DNA of 51,443 nucleotides from Minisyncoccota bacterium (GTDB lineage Bacteria > Patescibacteriota > Minisyncoccia > Phycocordibacterales > UBA5272). Both the position numbers and the translations under genes were made by a program. The notes beneath the pieces were generated by a model, which did not search any database, was not told the origin of the DNA, and saw nothing but the letters and a program-made list of their open reading frames with translations. Shown in pieces: positions 16,466-25,900 of the stretch (within the stretch, counting starts at the first letter, position 1; every line of letters begins with the position of its first letter). The stretch spans positions 57,800-109,242 of the forward strand of contig JAGOTK010000001.1 of the NCBI GenBank assembly GCA_018061825.1, given 5' to 3'.

Positions 16466-18016
16466 TTATTGTCCAGTATCTGATAAATGCCCAAATTCTT
16501 TTTCTTTATATTTATTAGTAAGACCTATTTTTAGACCTTCTTGCATTATAGTTTTCCATTTATCATCGTCACAACTAGACGCTCCTTTTTTGCAACCAAC
16601 ATTTAGTCCTGTATTAAGATCTACAGCATTGCCTAGTGAATGATTACTTCCTGTAGCTCCTCCATTTTTACAGGCTGTAAAACATTTATTTCCCTCTTTT
16701 GTATAACCGTTGTCACATATTTTACCTTGATACTCATCTGACCGATATGCTGAAATCACATCTAGATGAACATTAAATTTTGCACTATATAAATCATCTA
16801 ATTTTTTTAATTTATCAGCAATATCAACATTTACCATACATTTGTCTGGATTTCCTCCATTTTCAGAGCATGTCACAGAACCTTTAAGATAAGTTTTTAT
16901 ATTGACCATTTTAGCAGGATCTACAGAAGCAAGCTTTTTACAAACACTTGTGTTTGACCCTGTTTGAGCCGCTAATGAAGTAGTATTTATAGATTTTATA
17001 GAAGCTGGACATTGTCCTTCGTATATCATTCCTATCACACGACCACATCTACTTTTAGTTTGCTTGCACCATTCTGAGTCTTGGACTTCATAAGCTATTT
17101 TGTCTTTATCTAGAGTTGGTAAAACAGTTTTAAGTTTAGTAAACTTATTTAAAGTACCATCTCCAGCGTAAGCTATGTTTTTTATAACATTTTGATATTT
17201 TATTGGAAGTTTATTAAAAGCAGCTTCTCCACCAGCAAAAGCATGTACTGCTGGTAAATGTGCTTTTAATTCTATTGTTAAAAGATCGTCTGCTTGCTTT
17301 TTTGTTATTGTCTCACCTCCACAGTTTCCTATAAGATCTTTACTTCCTTCCGCACCCCTTTTACAACTTGTGAGATTTGTTAACTGTGTATCTTTTATTC
17401 CAATTTGTGATAGATATTTTTTTGGCTCATTTGAAGCGTCTAGATTAAATCCCCATCCTATAGTTGGATAACCTTTAGAGTCCATATAGGCTTTATCTGC
17501 AAATTTGTCATCCTCTTCGTCTTGTTTTATTTGATCTTCAAATGATTTTGCATTATAGGCTAAATTTGCAACACATACAGAGCTCACAGCATTATCGTTA
17601 TTATCTTTTGAAGCTACCAACTCTGCTTTAGTATTAAAAATCCAAGATCCATAATCTGGATTTATATATGTAAATAAAAGATTTACAAAGATAAAAATTA
17701 AAAAAGAAGTGATAGCATTTTTTATGATTTTATTTCCTTTTTGTTGATCGTAAATATTATCAAAAGTGCCTTTTAATACAGCGCCTTCTATTAATTTAAA
17801 TATGACTAAAGTTATTATGGCTGCTGCTGCCATTGTACCTACATATCCCGCTATATCTGATAAACCTCCACTTTCTGTGTTTGATATTTCTGTGACAGTA
17901 GCATTATCTAATCCTCCTGATATGTTTCTATAAATATCTGTATTAGAATTTTGAGCAAAAACAAAATTTAAGCTTAATGCAATATAGAAAAAGAGTATAA
18001 ATATTTTTTTATTCAT
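16466..18016 (-). CDS. Secretion-locus wall hydrolase: membrane domain + T4-type lysozyme + M15 peptidase
   Basis: This 516-residue protein carries two wall-degrading domains. A signal peptide ends at FVFAQ. Two spans follow at about 55-85 and 98-118 (VirB2-like hydrophobic layout). A GH24 lysozyme domain begins near 165: EEDDKFADKAYMDSKGYPT then IGWGF, matching T4 lysozyme's catalytic Glu, Asp and Thr spacing. Near 395-510 lies an M15/VanY-type D,D-peptidase domain, with AYRSDEYQG, the zinc motif SNHSLGNAVD near 458 and EFGH as probable third ligand. It would cut both glycan and peptide bonds, presumably to let the secretion apparatus through the wall. Its own leaderless-type promoter is 6 nt upstream. 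Zinc and catalytic residues appear intact. Confidence 0.85.
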   Translation of the reverse strand: MNKKIFILFFYIALSLNFVFAQNSNTDIYRNISGGLDNATVTEISNTESGGLSDIAGYVGTMAAAAIITLVIFKLIEGAVLKGTFDNIYDQQKGNKIIKNAITSFLIFIFVNLLFTYINPDYGSWIFNTKAELVASKDNNDNAVSSVCVANLAYNAKSFEDQIKQDEEDDKFADKAYMDSKGYPTIGWGFNLDASNEPKKYLSQIGIKDTQLTNLTSCKRGAEGSKDLIGNCGGETITKKQADDLLTIELKAHLPAVHAFAGGEAAFNKLPIKYQNVIKNIAYAGDGTLNKFTKLKTVLPTLDKDKIAYEVQDSEWCKQTKSRCGRVIGMIYEGQCPASIKSINTTSLAAQTGSNTSVCKKLASVDPAKMVNIKTYLKGSVTCSENGGNPDKCMVNVDIADKLKKLDDLYSAKFNVHLDVISAYRSDEYQGKICDNGYTKEGNKCFTACKNGGATGSNHSLGNAVDLNTGLNVGCKKGASSCDDDKWKTIMQEGLKIGLTNKYKEKEFGHLSDTGQ

Positions 18017-18022
18017 AATCTA

Positions 18023-18031
18023 ATTTTATCA
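18023..18031 (-). promoter_or_regulatory. Leaderless-type extended -10 of the wall hydrolase gene
   Basis: The minus strand reads TGATAAAAT, exactly 6 nt before the ATG at 18016. Confidence 0.5.
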
Positions 18032-18043
18032 CAAATATCTCAG

Positions 18044-18790
18044 CTACTTATTTATTGAAAAGTTTACAAAAGTCTCACCTTCTTGCAATATTTTTTGATT
18101 ATTTTTTATTTTTAAATTTAATTTATTTACAGCCCCAGTAAAATATTTGAATATATTACTATTATTTTCTCCTGAGAAGACATTGTCTTCTGTCCAAGAA
18201 TAATTTAAAGAAGGATCAAGAGTATTTTTTGCTGAGAAAAAATAAGGCTCAGCTATAATAGTAAAAGAACCATCTTCATTTACTTTCAAATCCTCATATT
18301 TTTTATTTAAAGCATTTGAATAGGTCAATATACTGTTAGAATTCTTTTTATAAAGAATAGGAAACCCAGAAAAAGGTCTTATTTCAATACTTTTTTTACC
18401 TAACAATGTGTTTTTTGTTTCGTCAGTATAAATTTCTAGAATTAATGTATTTACAGGTAATAACTTATCTAAAGTAAAATAAATAGTTTTTGATCCAATT
18501 CCTGAATAATTATATAAATAATAATCATTGTATTTCCAAGCATAATATAAAGCATTAGTGTTTATTTTATTTACATAATTAGTATCGATTATAGCTATGG
18601 CTTTGATATAAGATTCTTCTCCAGCTAAAGCTCTTCCCTCATAAAAATTTGGAGTATAGCTGTCTATAGATTGCCACTCTATATTTACATTTAAGTCATA
18701 AGAACTATTTTGTGAAAAAGATATTCTAGAAATAGTGATAGAAAATATTATAGTAAGTATTATTATTTTAATAATATTATTTTTTTTCAT
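18044..18790 (-). CDS. Exported protein of the secretion locus, unknown family
   Basis: This 248-residue protein has a clear signal peptide (MKKNNIIKIIILTIIFSITISRISFSQ). The mature part is rich in Tyr, Asn and Ser and looks all-beta. LNYSWTEDN in the second half resembles the YxW cores of Ig/PKD-like domains. It sits 11 nt after the VirB4 gene, so it is in the same unit. Its position suggests an extracytoplasmic component of the apparatus; no function can be assigned from sequence. Confidence 0.78.
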   Translation of the reverse strand: MKKNNIIKIIILTIIFSITISRISFSQNSSYDLNVNIEWQSIDSYTPNFYEGRALAGEESYIKAIAIIDTNYVNKINTNALYYAWKYNDYYLYNYSGIGSKTIYFTLDKLLPVNTLILEIYTDETKNTLLGKKSIEIRPFSGFPILYKKNSNSILTYSNALNKKYEDLKVNEDGSFTIIAEPYFFSAKNTLDPSLNYSWTEDNVFSGENNSNIFKYFTGAVNKLNLKIKNNQKILQEGETFVNFSINK

Positions 18791-18801
18791 AGTTAAGATT
18801 T

Positions 18802-20607
18802 TTATTTATTCGCTTCTTGTTTTTTCTTTTTTGCTTCGAGCAACTGTGCTGGATTTGTAGTCACTATCTGATCTTCAACATAAGAAGAAATGACTTTTAT
18901 TGCGACATGTTTTTGTCCTGCAAAAAATATACCTTCTCCTACACCAGATTCTAATAGTAAATATTTTTCTTCATCTGTGAGATTAAATGTCTTTTGTACC
19001 AAGTCTATACTTGAAGGAGATTGTTTTAATAAAAGCTGCATACTAGAGTTTGTAATAATTGGAAGTCCATATGGAGATCTTAAAAAGTCTCCAACGTCTT
19101 GAGAAATAGTAGCTAAACCTAAAAAGTATTTTCTACCTCTTTTTGCAAGTCCAAATAAAAAGGATGCAGTATCTTCATTTTTCATCATTATCCAAGCCTC
19201 GTCTATAATTAAGAGCCTCTTTTTTAATTCTTTTCTAACTTCATTCCAAATAAAATGAGTGATAATATACATTGCCACAGGTTTTAATTCATCCTCCATG
19301 TCACGAATAGAAAAACAGATTAATTTTTTATTTATGTCTACGTTTGACGGTTTACCAATAAAGCCAGACCATACACCGTCAATATATTTTGATAATCTTT
19401 GTTGTAGACTTTGAGACCCTTCTATTCCAGAAAGTACATCAGCAAAATCTGATAATAATGGAAAATCAAGCCCTTCTAAAGTCTCAGTTTCTTCTGTGAT
19501 ATCTTTTATTGCATAAGTCTCTGTCAAAGCTCTATCTATGATAGCGTCTTCTTCAGGAGAGAGTCCACCAAGCATCACTCTCAAAAGACCTACTAGACTT
19601 ATAATATTGCTTCTCAAAACTTCACCAACAGACTCAGTATCATTTATGGATGGTAAGTCAAAAGGATTTATATGATGATTTGAATTTAATGATATATCAA
19701 AATATCTACCACCTACAGATTCAGCTAAATACTCATATTCTTTTTCTGGATCTATGATAATCACATTGGTATCAAACATCAAAGTTCTTAATATTTCTAA
19801 TTTTGTATAATAAGATTTACCTGATCCTGAAGTGGCAAAAACCATACTGTTATAATTCTCGAGAGAGAATCTGTCAAAAAGGACAAGAGACCCGTTGTGT
19901 CTATTTAGACCATACAAAATTCCCCTATCACTAGAAAGATCAAAAGACAAAAATGGAAAGAATGAAGATAATGGAGAAGTGTTTATTTGATTTGTAATTT
20001 TTAACTCATCTGTTCCAAAAGGAAATACTGTTTTCAATGCTTCAGCTTCTTGAAATAATGCAGGTCTCAAATAAATAAGTTTACTTTCTAAAATGTTTTT
20101 TATCTCAGTCTCTGTTTTTCTTATTTCTTCTGGATCATCTCCGTATATTGATATATAAAGTCCTACTTCAAACATTTTCTCACTTGCCTGCTGTAAAGAA
20201 TCTCTTAAATCTTCAAGATCTGTAAGAGCTGTCTCAAGTTTTGGATCACGAACCTCTCCTTTTTCTTGCTTTGTAAAAATCTGACTTTCGACTTCTGCTA
20301 CTTTTTTTTGAAATTTCTTCATCATTTCTGTAGTAGCTAAAGGAGTTATATGTAAAGATACATTAAAAATTTTATCTAGATTTATAAGAGGTGCAAGCCA
20401 AGAATCGTCTAAATATCTAGGATAGGAAATAACAAAAAAGCTTTTAACAGTTTTTCCTGATAAATTTATACTTTGAGATTCTATTTTTAAGCCTGCTGGA
20501 GCAATTAAGTCTTTTAATTCTTGACTAGCTTTATCATAAATCTGATCACTTGTAAGAGTGTTATTATTTTCTTTATTTGTTGTTCCAAAAATATCTAATA
20601 ATCCCAT
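18802..20607 (-). CDS. virB4: VirB4/TraC-type secretion ATPase
   Basis: This 601-residue cytoplasmic ATPase energises type IV secretion or conjugation. The N-terminal region (about 1-235) includes a helical segment. The motor domain has Walker A FATSGSGKSYYTK near 260, IIIDPEKEYEYLA, Walker B RLLIIDEAWIMMK near 468 and the downstream GLATISQDVGDFL motif typical of VirB4. The family is usually longer (about 800 residues). The missing N-terminal part is probably supplied by the separate gene at 20617-21204. It starts 9 nt after that gene. Confidence 0.93.
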   Translation of the reverse strand: MGLLDIFGTTNKENNNTLTSDQIYDKASQELKDLIAPAGLKIESQSINLSGKTVKSFFVISYPRYLDDSWLAPLINLDKIFNVSLHITPLATTEMMKKFQKKVAEVESQIFTKQEKGEVRDPKLETALTDLEDLRDSLQQASEKMFEVGLYISIYGDDPEEIRKTETEIKNILESKLIYLRPALFQEAEALKTVFPFGTDELKITNQINTSPLSSFFPFLSFDLSSDRGILYGLNRHNGSLVLFDRFSLENYNSMVFATSGSGKSYYTKLEILRTLMFDTNVIIIDPEKEYEYLAESVGGRYFDISLNSNHHINPFDLPSINDTESVGEVLRSNIISLVGLLRVMLGGLSPEEDAIIDRALTETYAIKDITEETETLEGLDFPLLSDFADVLSGIEGSQSLQQRLSKYIDGVWSGFIGKPSNVDINKKLICFSIRDMEDELKPVAMYIITHFIWNEVRKELKKRLLIIDEAWIMMKNEDTASFLFGLAKRGRKYFLGLATISQDVGDFLRSPYGLPIITNSSMQLLLKQSPSSIDLVQKTFNLTDEEKYLLLESGVGEGIFFAGQKHVAIKVISSYVEDQIVTTNPAQLLEAKKKKQEANK

Positions 20608-20616
20608 ATTTTTAAT

Positions 20617-21204
20617 TTAGTTGTTGCCTTTTGGCGTATCAAGCTCATTAGGATTAAATAATTTATAAAATAAATTTACAAGCTCCTCGGTTTCGGCCAT
20701 TTTTACAGATAATCCTAAAGATGATAATCCTGAAGATACGATACTTACTCTTTGCATAATTTGATTTCTATTTTTTACAAAGTCTTCTTGAGACATTCTT
20801 TTAGTATTTGATACTACATTTATCACATCATAAGGTATAACGACATAGAAAATTTTTGTCATGATACTTTGCTCTTCTGTAAACTTTTGTATAAAGTCTA
20901 TATACTCTTTTATTTGTATTTTTAAGAGGTCTTCTTCCACTTCATTTTGCCTTTCTCTTAAAAGTGATAAATAACTTCTAATATCCAACTTTTTTGATTG
21001 TAAAAATATCTCAATACTAAAATCTAAAGAATTTAAAAAAGTCTGAAAGCCAGTTATGATACCAATCTGTTCATCTTCACTCTTGAGAGATAGATTCAAT
21101 GAAGTTGTTGAAAGTAAAACTCTCATATTCCCATTATTTAATATCAAAATACCTTCTTTGACTTCTTTTATTGGTACAAAATTTTGACTAGCATTCTTTA
21201 TCAT
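20617..21204 (-). CDS. TraC-like N-terminal domain protein paired with VirB4
   Basis: This 195-residue protein begins TASQNFVPIKEVKEG-like (NASQNFVPIKEVKEGILIL) and continues through LNLSLKSEDEQIG and a central helical region. This pattern occurs at the front of conjugative VirB4/TraC ATPases and, in CPR genomes, often as a stand-alone protein. It carries no Walker motifs. It directly precedes VirB4 (9 nt), so the two probably act as one split ATPase. A leaderless-type promoter (TGTTATACT) lies exactly 6 nt before the ATG at 21204. Confidence 0.8.
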   Translation of the reverse strand: MIKNASQNFVPIKEVKEGILILNNGNMRVLLSTTSLNLSLKSEDEQIGIITGFQTFLNSLDFSIEIFLQSKKLDIRSYLSLLRERQNEVEEDLLKIQIKEYIDFIQKFTEEQSIMTKIFYVVIPYDVINVVSNTKRMSQEDFVKNRNQIMQRVSIVSSGLSSLGLSVKMAETEELVNLFYKLFNPNELDTPKGNN

Positions 21205-21210
21205 TTTTAT

Positions 21211-21219
21211 AGTATAACA
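21211..21219 (-). promoter_or_regulatory. Leaderless-type extended -10 of the TraC-N-like gene
   Basis: The minus strand reads TGTTATACT, exactly 6 nt before the ATG at 21204. Confidence 0.5.
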
Positions 21220-21249
21220 TTTTATTTAATTTAGAATTAAATTTTTTAA

Positions 21250-21756
21250 TTATGATTTAAATAAGTGTTCTCTGAGATTTACGGTTTCTTTTTTATTTTC
21301 TGATACGGGTATTTCTTTTTTGATCTGATTGTTTTGACTAAAAATATCTAGATTTTTAGAAAGCTCTCTAATCTTTTCAGGAGAAATTACTTTTAATTGT
21401 ATATTTTTATTTAAATTTACTTTATTTTCTTCTGCTATTCTTATTTTTTTTGTTTCAAAATCTTCTTTTTTAAATTCACTTTTATGCCAAATCATAGTCT
21501 TGTCGCCTATTATAAATTTGTAAGCAGATTCAAGTACATCAGCAAAAGGTCTATCATTTATTTTTACAAAAGCTAAAGCTATAAATGTACCAGAAAATAA
21601 TAGTATTAAAGGAAAGGCTATCAACATGCTAGGTATAAGCTTCCAGAAAATATAAGCAAATCCTCCGGCCCCAAGTATGTATCCAAATTGCTTAAAAGTA
21701 AAAGGCCCAAATACTTTATCTTCTATATCTAAGAATTGAGGGACTCTAAATTGCAT
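21250..21756 (-). CDS. PrgI-family membrane protein of type IV secretion
   Basis: This 168-residue protein matches the PrgI layout. The opening is QFRVPQFLDIEDKVFGPFTFKQFGYI, two adjacent spans follow at about 25-42 and 45-65, then NDRPFADVLESAYKFIIGDKTMIWHK. A cytoplasmic tail of about 60 charged residues follows. PrgI proteins are inner-membrane VirB3-like partners of VirB4, and here it lies just upstream of the VirB4 pair. An inverted repeat overlaps its -10 (21762-21780). Confidence 0.88.
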   Translation of the reverse strand: MQFRVPQFLDIEDKVFGPFTFKQFGYILGAGGFAYIFWKLIPSMLIAFPLILLFSGTFIALAFVKINDRPFADVLESAYKFIIGDKTMIWHKSEFKKEDFETKKIRIAEENKVNLNKNIQLKVISPEKIRELSKNLDIFSQNNQIKKEIPVSENKKETVNLREHLFKS

Positions 21757-21761
21757 AATCG

Positions 21762-21780
21762 TGTTAAATATATTTTAACA
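21762..21780 (-). promoter_or_regulatory. Promoter of the PrgI gene overlapped by a short palindrome
   Basis: The minus strand carries the extended -10 TGTTAAAAT, 15 nt before the ATG at 21756. It lies inside TGTTAAA-TATAT-TTTAACA (21762-21780), a perfect 7-bp inverted repeat that could be a protein-binding site. Confidence 0.35.
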
Positions 21781-21798
21781 TGATAAAAAGAATTAATT

Positions 21799-22884
21799 TC
21801 AAAGATCCTCTCTATAAGGGTCGAAAGTTTCAAGTGTGGCATCAGTAATATCTTTATTTGTTGACATTTCTCTTGAATAAGCTGAAGATGAATTTTTTTG
21901 CATGTTTTTTTCTTCTTGAGCTCTTTTTTCTCTTAATACATTTAAATCTACATCTTCATTTGCTTTATTTCCTATTTTTTCCATTAGCTCATGGGCCAAC
22001 AATTTACTAAGATCTTCACTTTCTTCTTCTTTAGCTTTTATTTCAATCGAAGCTATTTCATTTTCTTTATTAAAAGATTCAAGCTCTATTTTTCTTTTTT
22101 CTTCAAGCTCTTTCCTTTTTTGTCTCAACGCTTCTTTAGCTTTTTCTTCTTCTTGAAGCTTTGCAAGTCTAGAGTCTTCTTCCATTTTTATTTGTAGCAT
22201 TCTTTCTTTTATTTTGTCTGCATCATCAAGATTTTTTATGTTAACTTTTGCAAGGAGAGATTCTCTATTTACGATAGTATCTTTTAAAGACTTTACCTCT
22301 TTCGCTTTTTCTTCCTTTTCTAATTTTTCCTGACTTATCTCATCTCTATTTTTATATTGTATCAAAGTTTCTCCTGTGCCTGTCAAAACACCTGTCCTTT
22401 CTAAAAGTATTTTTCTCAACTCTTCTTTTTCTTTTTCAAAATTCTTTTCTTTTAAAGTTAAATGTTTTATTTCACTTTTATGATTTTCGATTCTCTCTTG
22501 GCTTATTTTTTTTTGTATATTTGAAAGTATATAAGTATTTATATTTTTCAATATATTTTCAATAGACTCTTTTTCTACAGCTATGTCAGCCATTTTAAAG
22601 CTCTCACTCAATACAATATCAGCTCTTTCTAGCGGTAATAGATTTACAAGTATTGATACAGCCACATTTTCTATTATTGTATTTGTCTTTTCATTATCCA
22701 TCTTTACTATTTGAGATATTAGCTTTATGTTCTCTTCAAATTTATTACTTAAGATATAATCTTGAATAACAGGAGATGAATTAGTAAAAGCTTCATCAAA
22801 TTTATCAGTCTCAGTAGATGAGGTGTCAGTGTCTTTATTTAAGACATCTTCTTTTGTATTTTTTTGTATATTGTCTTGAGGCAT
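21799..22884 (-). CDS. Coiled-coil cytoplasmic protein of the secretion locus
   Basis: This is a 361-residue protein of unknown function. The first 150 residues are mixed helical (PVIQDYILSNKFEENIKLIS). Residues 150-310 are a long Glu/Lys coiled coil (LREKRAQEEKNMQKN and similar), followed by a polar tail. No signal or span is seen. I prefer the ATG at 22884 (MPQDNIQ). The ATG seven codons upstream lies only 2 nt from a TATAAT (22913-22908), so it would precede the expected transcription start. It lies between VirB6-like and PrgI genes. A scaffold role is possible but unproven. Confidence 0.75.
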   Translation of the reverse strand: MPQDNIQKNTKEDVLNKDTDTSSTETDKFDEAFTNSSPVIQDYILSNKFEENIKLISQIVKMDNEKTNTIIENVAVSILVNLLPLERADIVLSESFKMADIAVEKESIENILKNINTYILSNIQKKISQERIENHKSEIKHLTLKEKNFEKEKEELRKILLERTGVLTGTGETLIQYKNRDEISQEKLEKEEKAKEVKSLKDTIVNRESLLAKVNIKNLDDADKIKERMLQIKMEEDSRLAKLQEEEKAKEALRQKRKELEEKRKIELESFNKENEIASIEIKAKEEESEDLSKLLAHELMEKIGNKANEDVDLNVLREKRAQEEKNMQKNSSSAYSREMSTNKDITDATLETFDPYREDL

Positions 22885-22939
22885 AAAATTAAAAACTTGA
22901 TACATATATTATATATCAAGTTTCTGATTATTTTTAATT

Positions 22940-25900
22940 TTATGCCGCTTTATTATCTGCCTCTTCTCTATTATTTCTATTTTTATTTAACACTGATAGT
23001 TCTTCAGAGGTATACATTTGTTTTAATTTTCCAGTTTGATCTACTGATACAGAGCTTTTATCATTATCTCCCTCTCCTAAAGGAGAGTTAAAAGGTTTAT
23101 CATCTGTAGGGTCATTATTATCTTTTTTTGGCAACGCTTCATTCAAAACCTTATCTTGATACTGATTTTCTTTCATGTCTTTATGTTCTTGTATTTTGCG
23201 ATCAAGTTGCTCTTGACTAAATTCTTTTTCTATCTTTCCATTTACCATTTTTTCTACACCTCCATATTTTTCTTGCAGTCTGGTCTTTAATGAATTTTGA
23301 GTATTTAAATCTTGAGCAGAAGGTATAAATCCACTATTTTCTGCTTTTTTTATTTCGTTTTCTGCTTCTTGTCTTAATTTTACTTCACTTAAAGATTTAT
23401 CTTGATACAGAGTTTCTCTTTTTGCTTTATAGTTAGACACATCTTGTTTACTATATTTTGCTTGTAGCCTGTCTCTCAATGAGTTTATATTTTCTTGATT
23501 TTTTACATTTGATTTTGGCTCAGATTTTTGTTCTATTTTTTGTAATGATTCTGTCAAAGAGGCTGTCGAAGATTCTTCAGAGTCTTCTTTGTTTGATTTT
23601 TTATCAAGGTCAGATATGATTTTTGTTAGAGTTATTTTTCTTTTTACTGGATCTTTTTCACTTATAGCATTTTTAAATTCATTTTTAATTTTATTATTTT
23701 CTGGTTTATTTATTTCTTTAGAAAAATGCTCTGAACCCTCCCCGTTTTCTTTAAAGTGCTTATCTATCACAGCTGTGATACTTTTTTCTCTTTTGGTCTC
23801 ATCTGTCTCATTGTGCGCTTTGTCAAATTCTTCATTATAAGCAGAGTCATTGTTGAGTCTTTCTTTTATAGAAGGCTTCCAATTTTCTTCACCAATACTT
23901 TTAGCTATTTGTTTTCCATCTACACCACCAAAAGCTCCATTTAATCTTTTAATATTTCTTTCTTTACCTCCACTATCTAAAGAGTTGTGGTATTTACTTG
24001 CATTAAATAGCTTTTTTTGATATCTCTTTTCAGCACTTTTCTGTGTTCCTTGTCCAAAAGATGAGGCGTTGGATCCTGAAAAATTTGCAGCATTTTGAAA
24101 TCCTTTAATATTTCTAGTGTCAAAAGTTGCTTTTGATGCTCCATTATATAATCCAGTCATAAGTCTATGTTGAGTTGATCCTTTTTTACCCATCATCCAT
24201 CCATTATTTTTTGCAGCTAAAGCTCCTGCACCTACAGTGTTTCTTAAAATTTTTGCACCTCCACCAAATGCGGCTCCTCCTGTATATTTTGATATTTGTC
24301 CTCCAATTTTTTCACCAAGACTTCCACTCAAGCTCTTTGACACACTTATCGCAAGTTGAAGAACTGTTATCACAATTACAGAAGACAATATTCCTGCCAT
24401 AAATCCTGTGGTATTTGCTGGAGCAGAACTATCGAGAACTGGACCATTCGTAACCATTTCTGTAGCTTTTGTACCAATTTTTACAGCTAAAACAACTAAA
24501 AACATAAATATTGGACCAAGCATCACATTTCCTGTAAAATTATCTATAATTACTTTTCTGTATTTATCTGTAAATTCTGTGAGTCCTTCAGGTATTAGCA
24601 TGATAGGAGAAAAAATCATACATAGTAAAAGTACTATTGCTCTAGTAAGTATAAGTATTGCCCCTTCAAATAACACAAACACTCCTACTACACTCACCAG
24701 CACTTGGCCTGCTGTATAAGGAATAGCGTCCCAACTTCCTAGTGATATGCCATAGTTGTCATTTACATAATTACTATTAGCTCCACCATTATTTAAACTT
24801 AATATATTTTTAAATACTGTAGATATTGGCTGAACTGCTATCTCGCTATGGGTTAGACTTCTATATAAATAGATCGTGATTATATTTGATTGATCTATTA
24901 TCCAACCTGTCACTGTAAAAGAAAAATACACAAATAAAGCAGTTATTATTATTTTAGGCAAAAGCTTATTCATGTTTTCTCCATCATCATCTATCAGTCT
25001 TCTTATTATTAAATAAAAAACTATAAAAGTCATCACAGATACGAGTAAAGAAAGTATTACGGTCTTATATATAATGTATGCTCCAGAACTATTGACTAAA
25101 TCTTTAAAATTTATAATCCCTTCATTATAAATCCAGTCAAATAGAGATCCTGCCAAGTTAACAAATATTACAGTAAGTGCATTTATGCCTAATAATATAT
25201 TATTTATAAGAAAAGCAACTATACTACATTTAGAATTTGATGTGTTGGTGACTATTCCCCAAAGACCTATATCCTTCTTACAAGGAATAGGTTCAGCTTT
25301 ATTTATGTCCATATCTTTAGGGTCTGATATGGTAGTCTGCGGATTAGTCGAAGAAGCTGCTTGTCCTATAGAAAAAGTAATACCATTTATTACAGCAGCA
25401 GCATAAGCATTTCTAGGATTTATTTCACCAGATTTTAATTCATTTTCAGAGTAAGAAAAATTAAAAAATCCTCCATCATAAGCTAGCATTTTTTGTGTTT
25501 TTGCTACTAATAGTATTTTTGGGTTAACTTTTGTTATATCTATAGTCGTAGAGCCTGTCAAAAATCTATCTAGTTCTTTATAAAGATAAACTCTCCTCCA
25601 AATTCTGACAACATTAGAGATTTGGTCTCTCTTCAGCAGATCTATCGAGTATATTATGGCATTTTGAAAAAAGATTTCTGTATCAGAGCTCATTTTGTCA
25701 TATACTGGTAATAGCTTTTCGTCTAATATGCTAGATGCGTTATCAATAATCGTCTTGATCAGAGCTATAGCTTTTTTGTCTTCTGCTGTCTGATCAGATA
25801 TGGCTACACTATTCTCTATTGTATTTTTTTTATCAATAGTAATTGAGTTGTACTCTTCTGTCAAGTCTTCTTTCAATTTCAATAAGTATTCCTGAATACC

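Noticed and set aside
16456-16494. Extended TTG start for the last secretion-locus gene
   Set aside because: It would overlap the upstream coding region, and an ATG with a clear membrane anchor follows at 16455.
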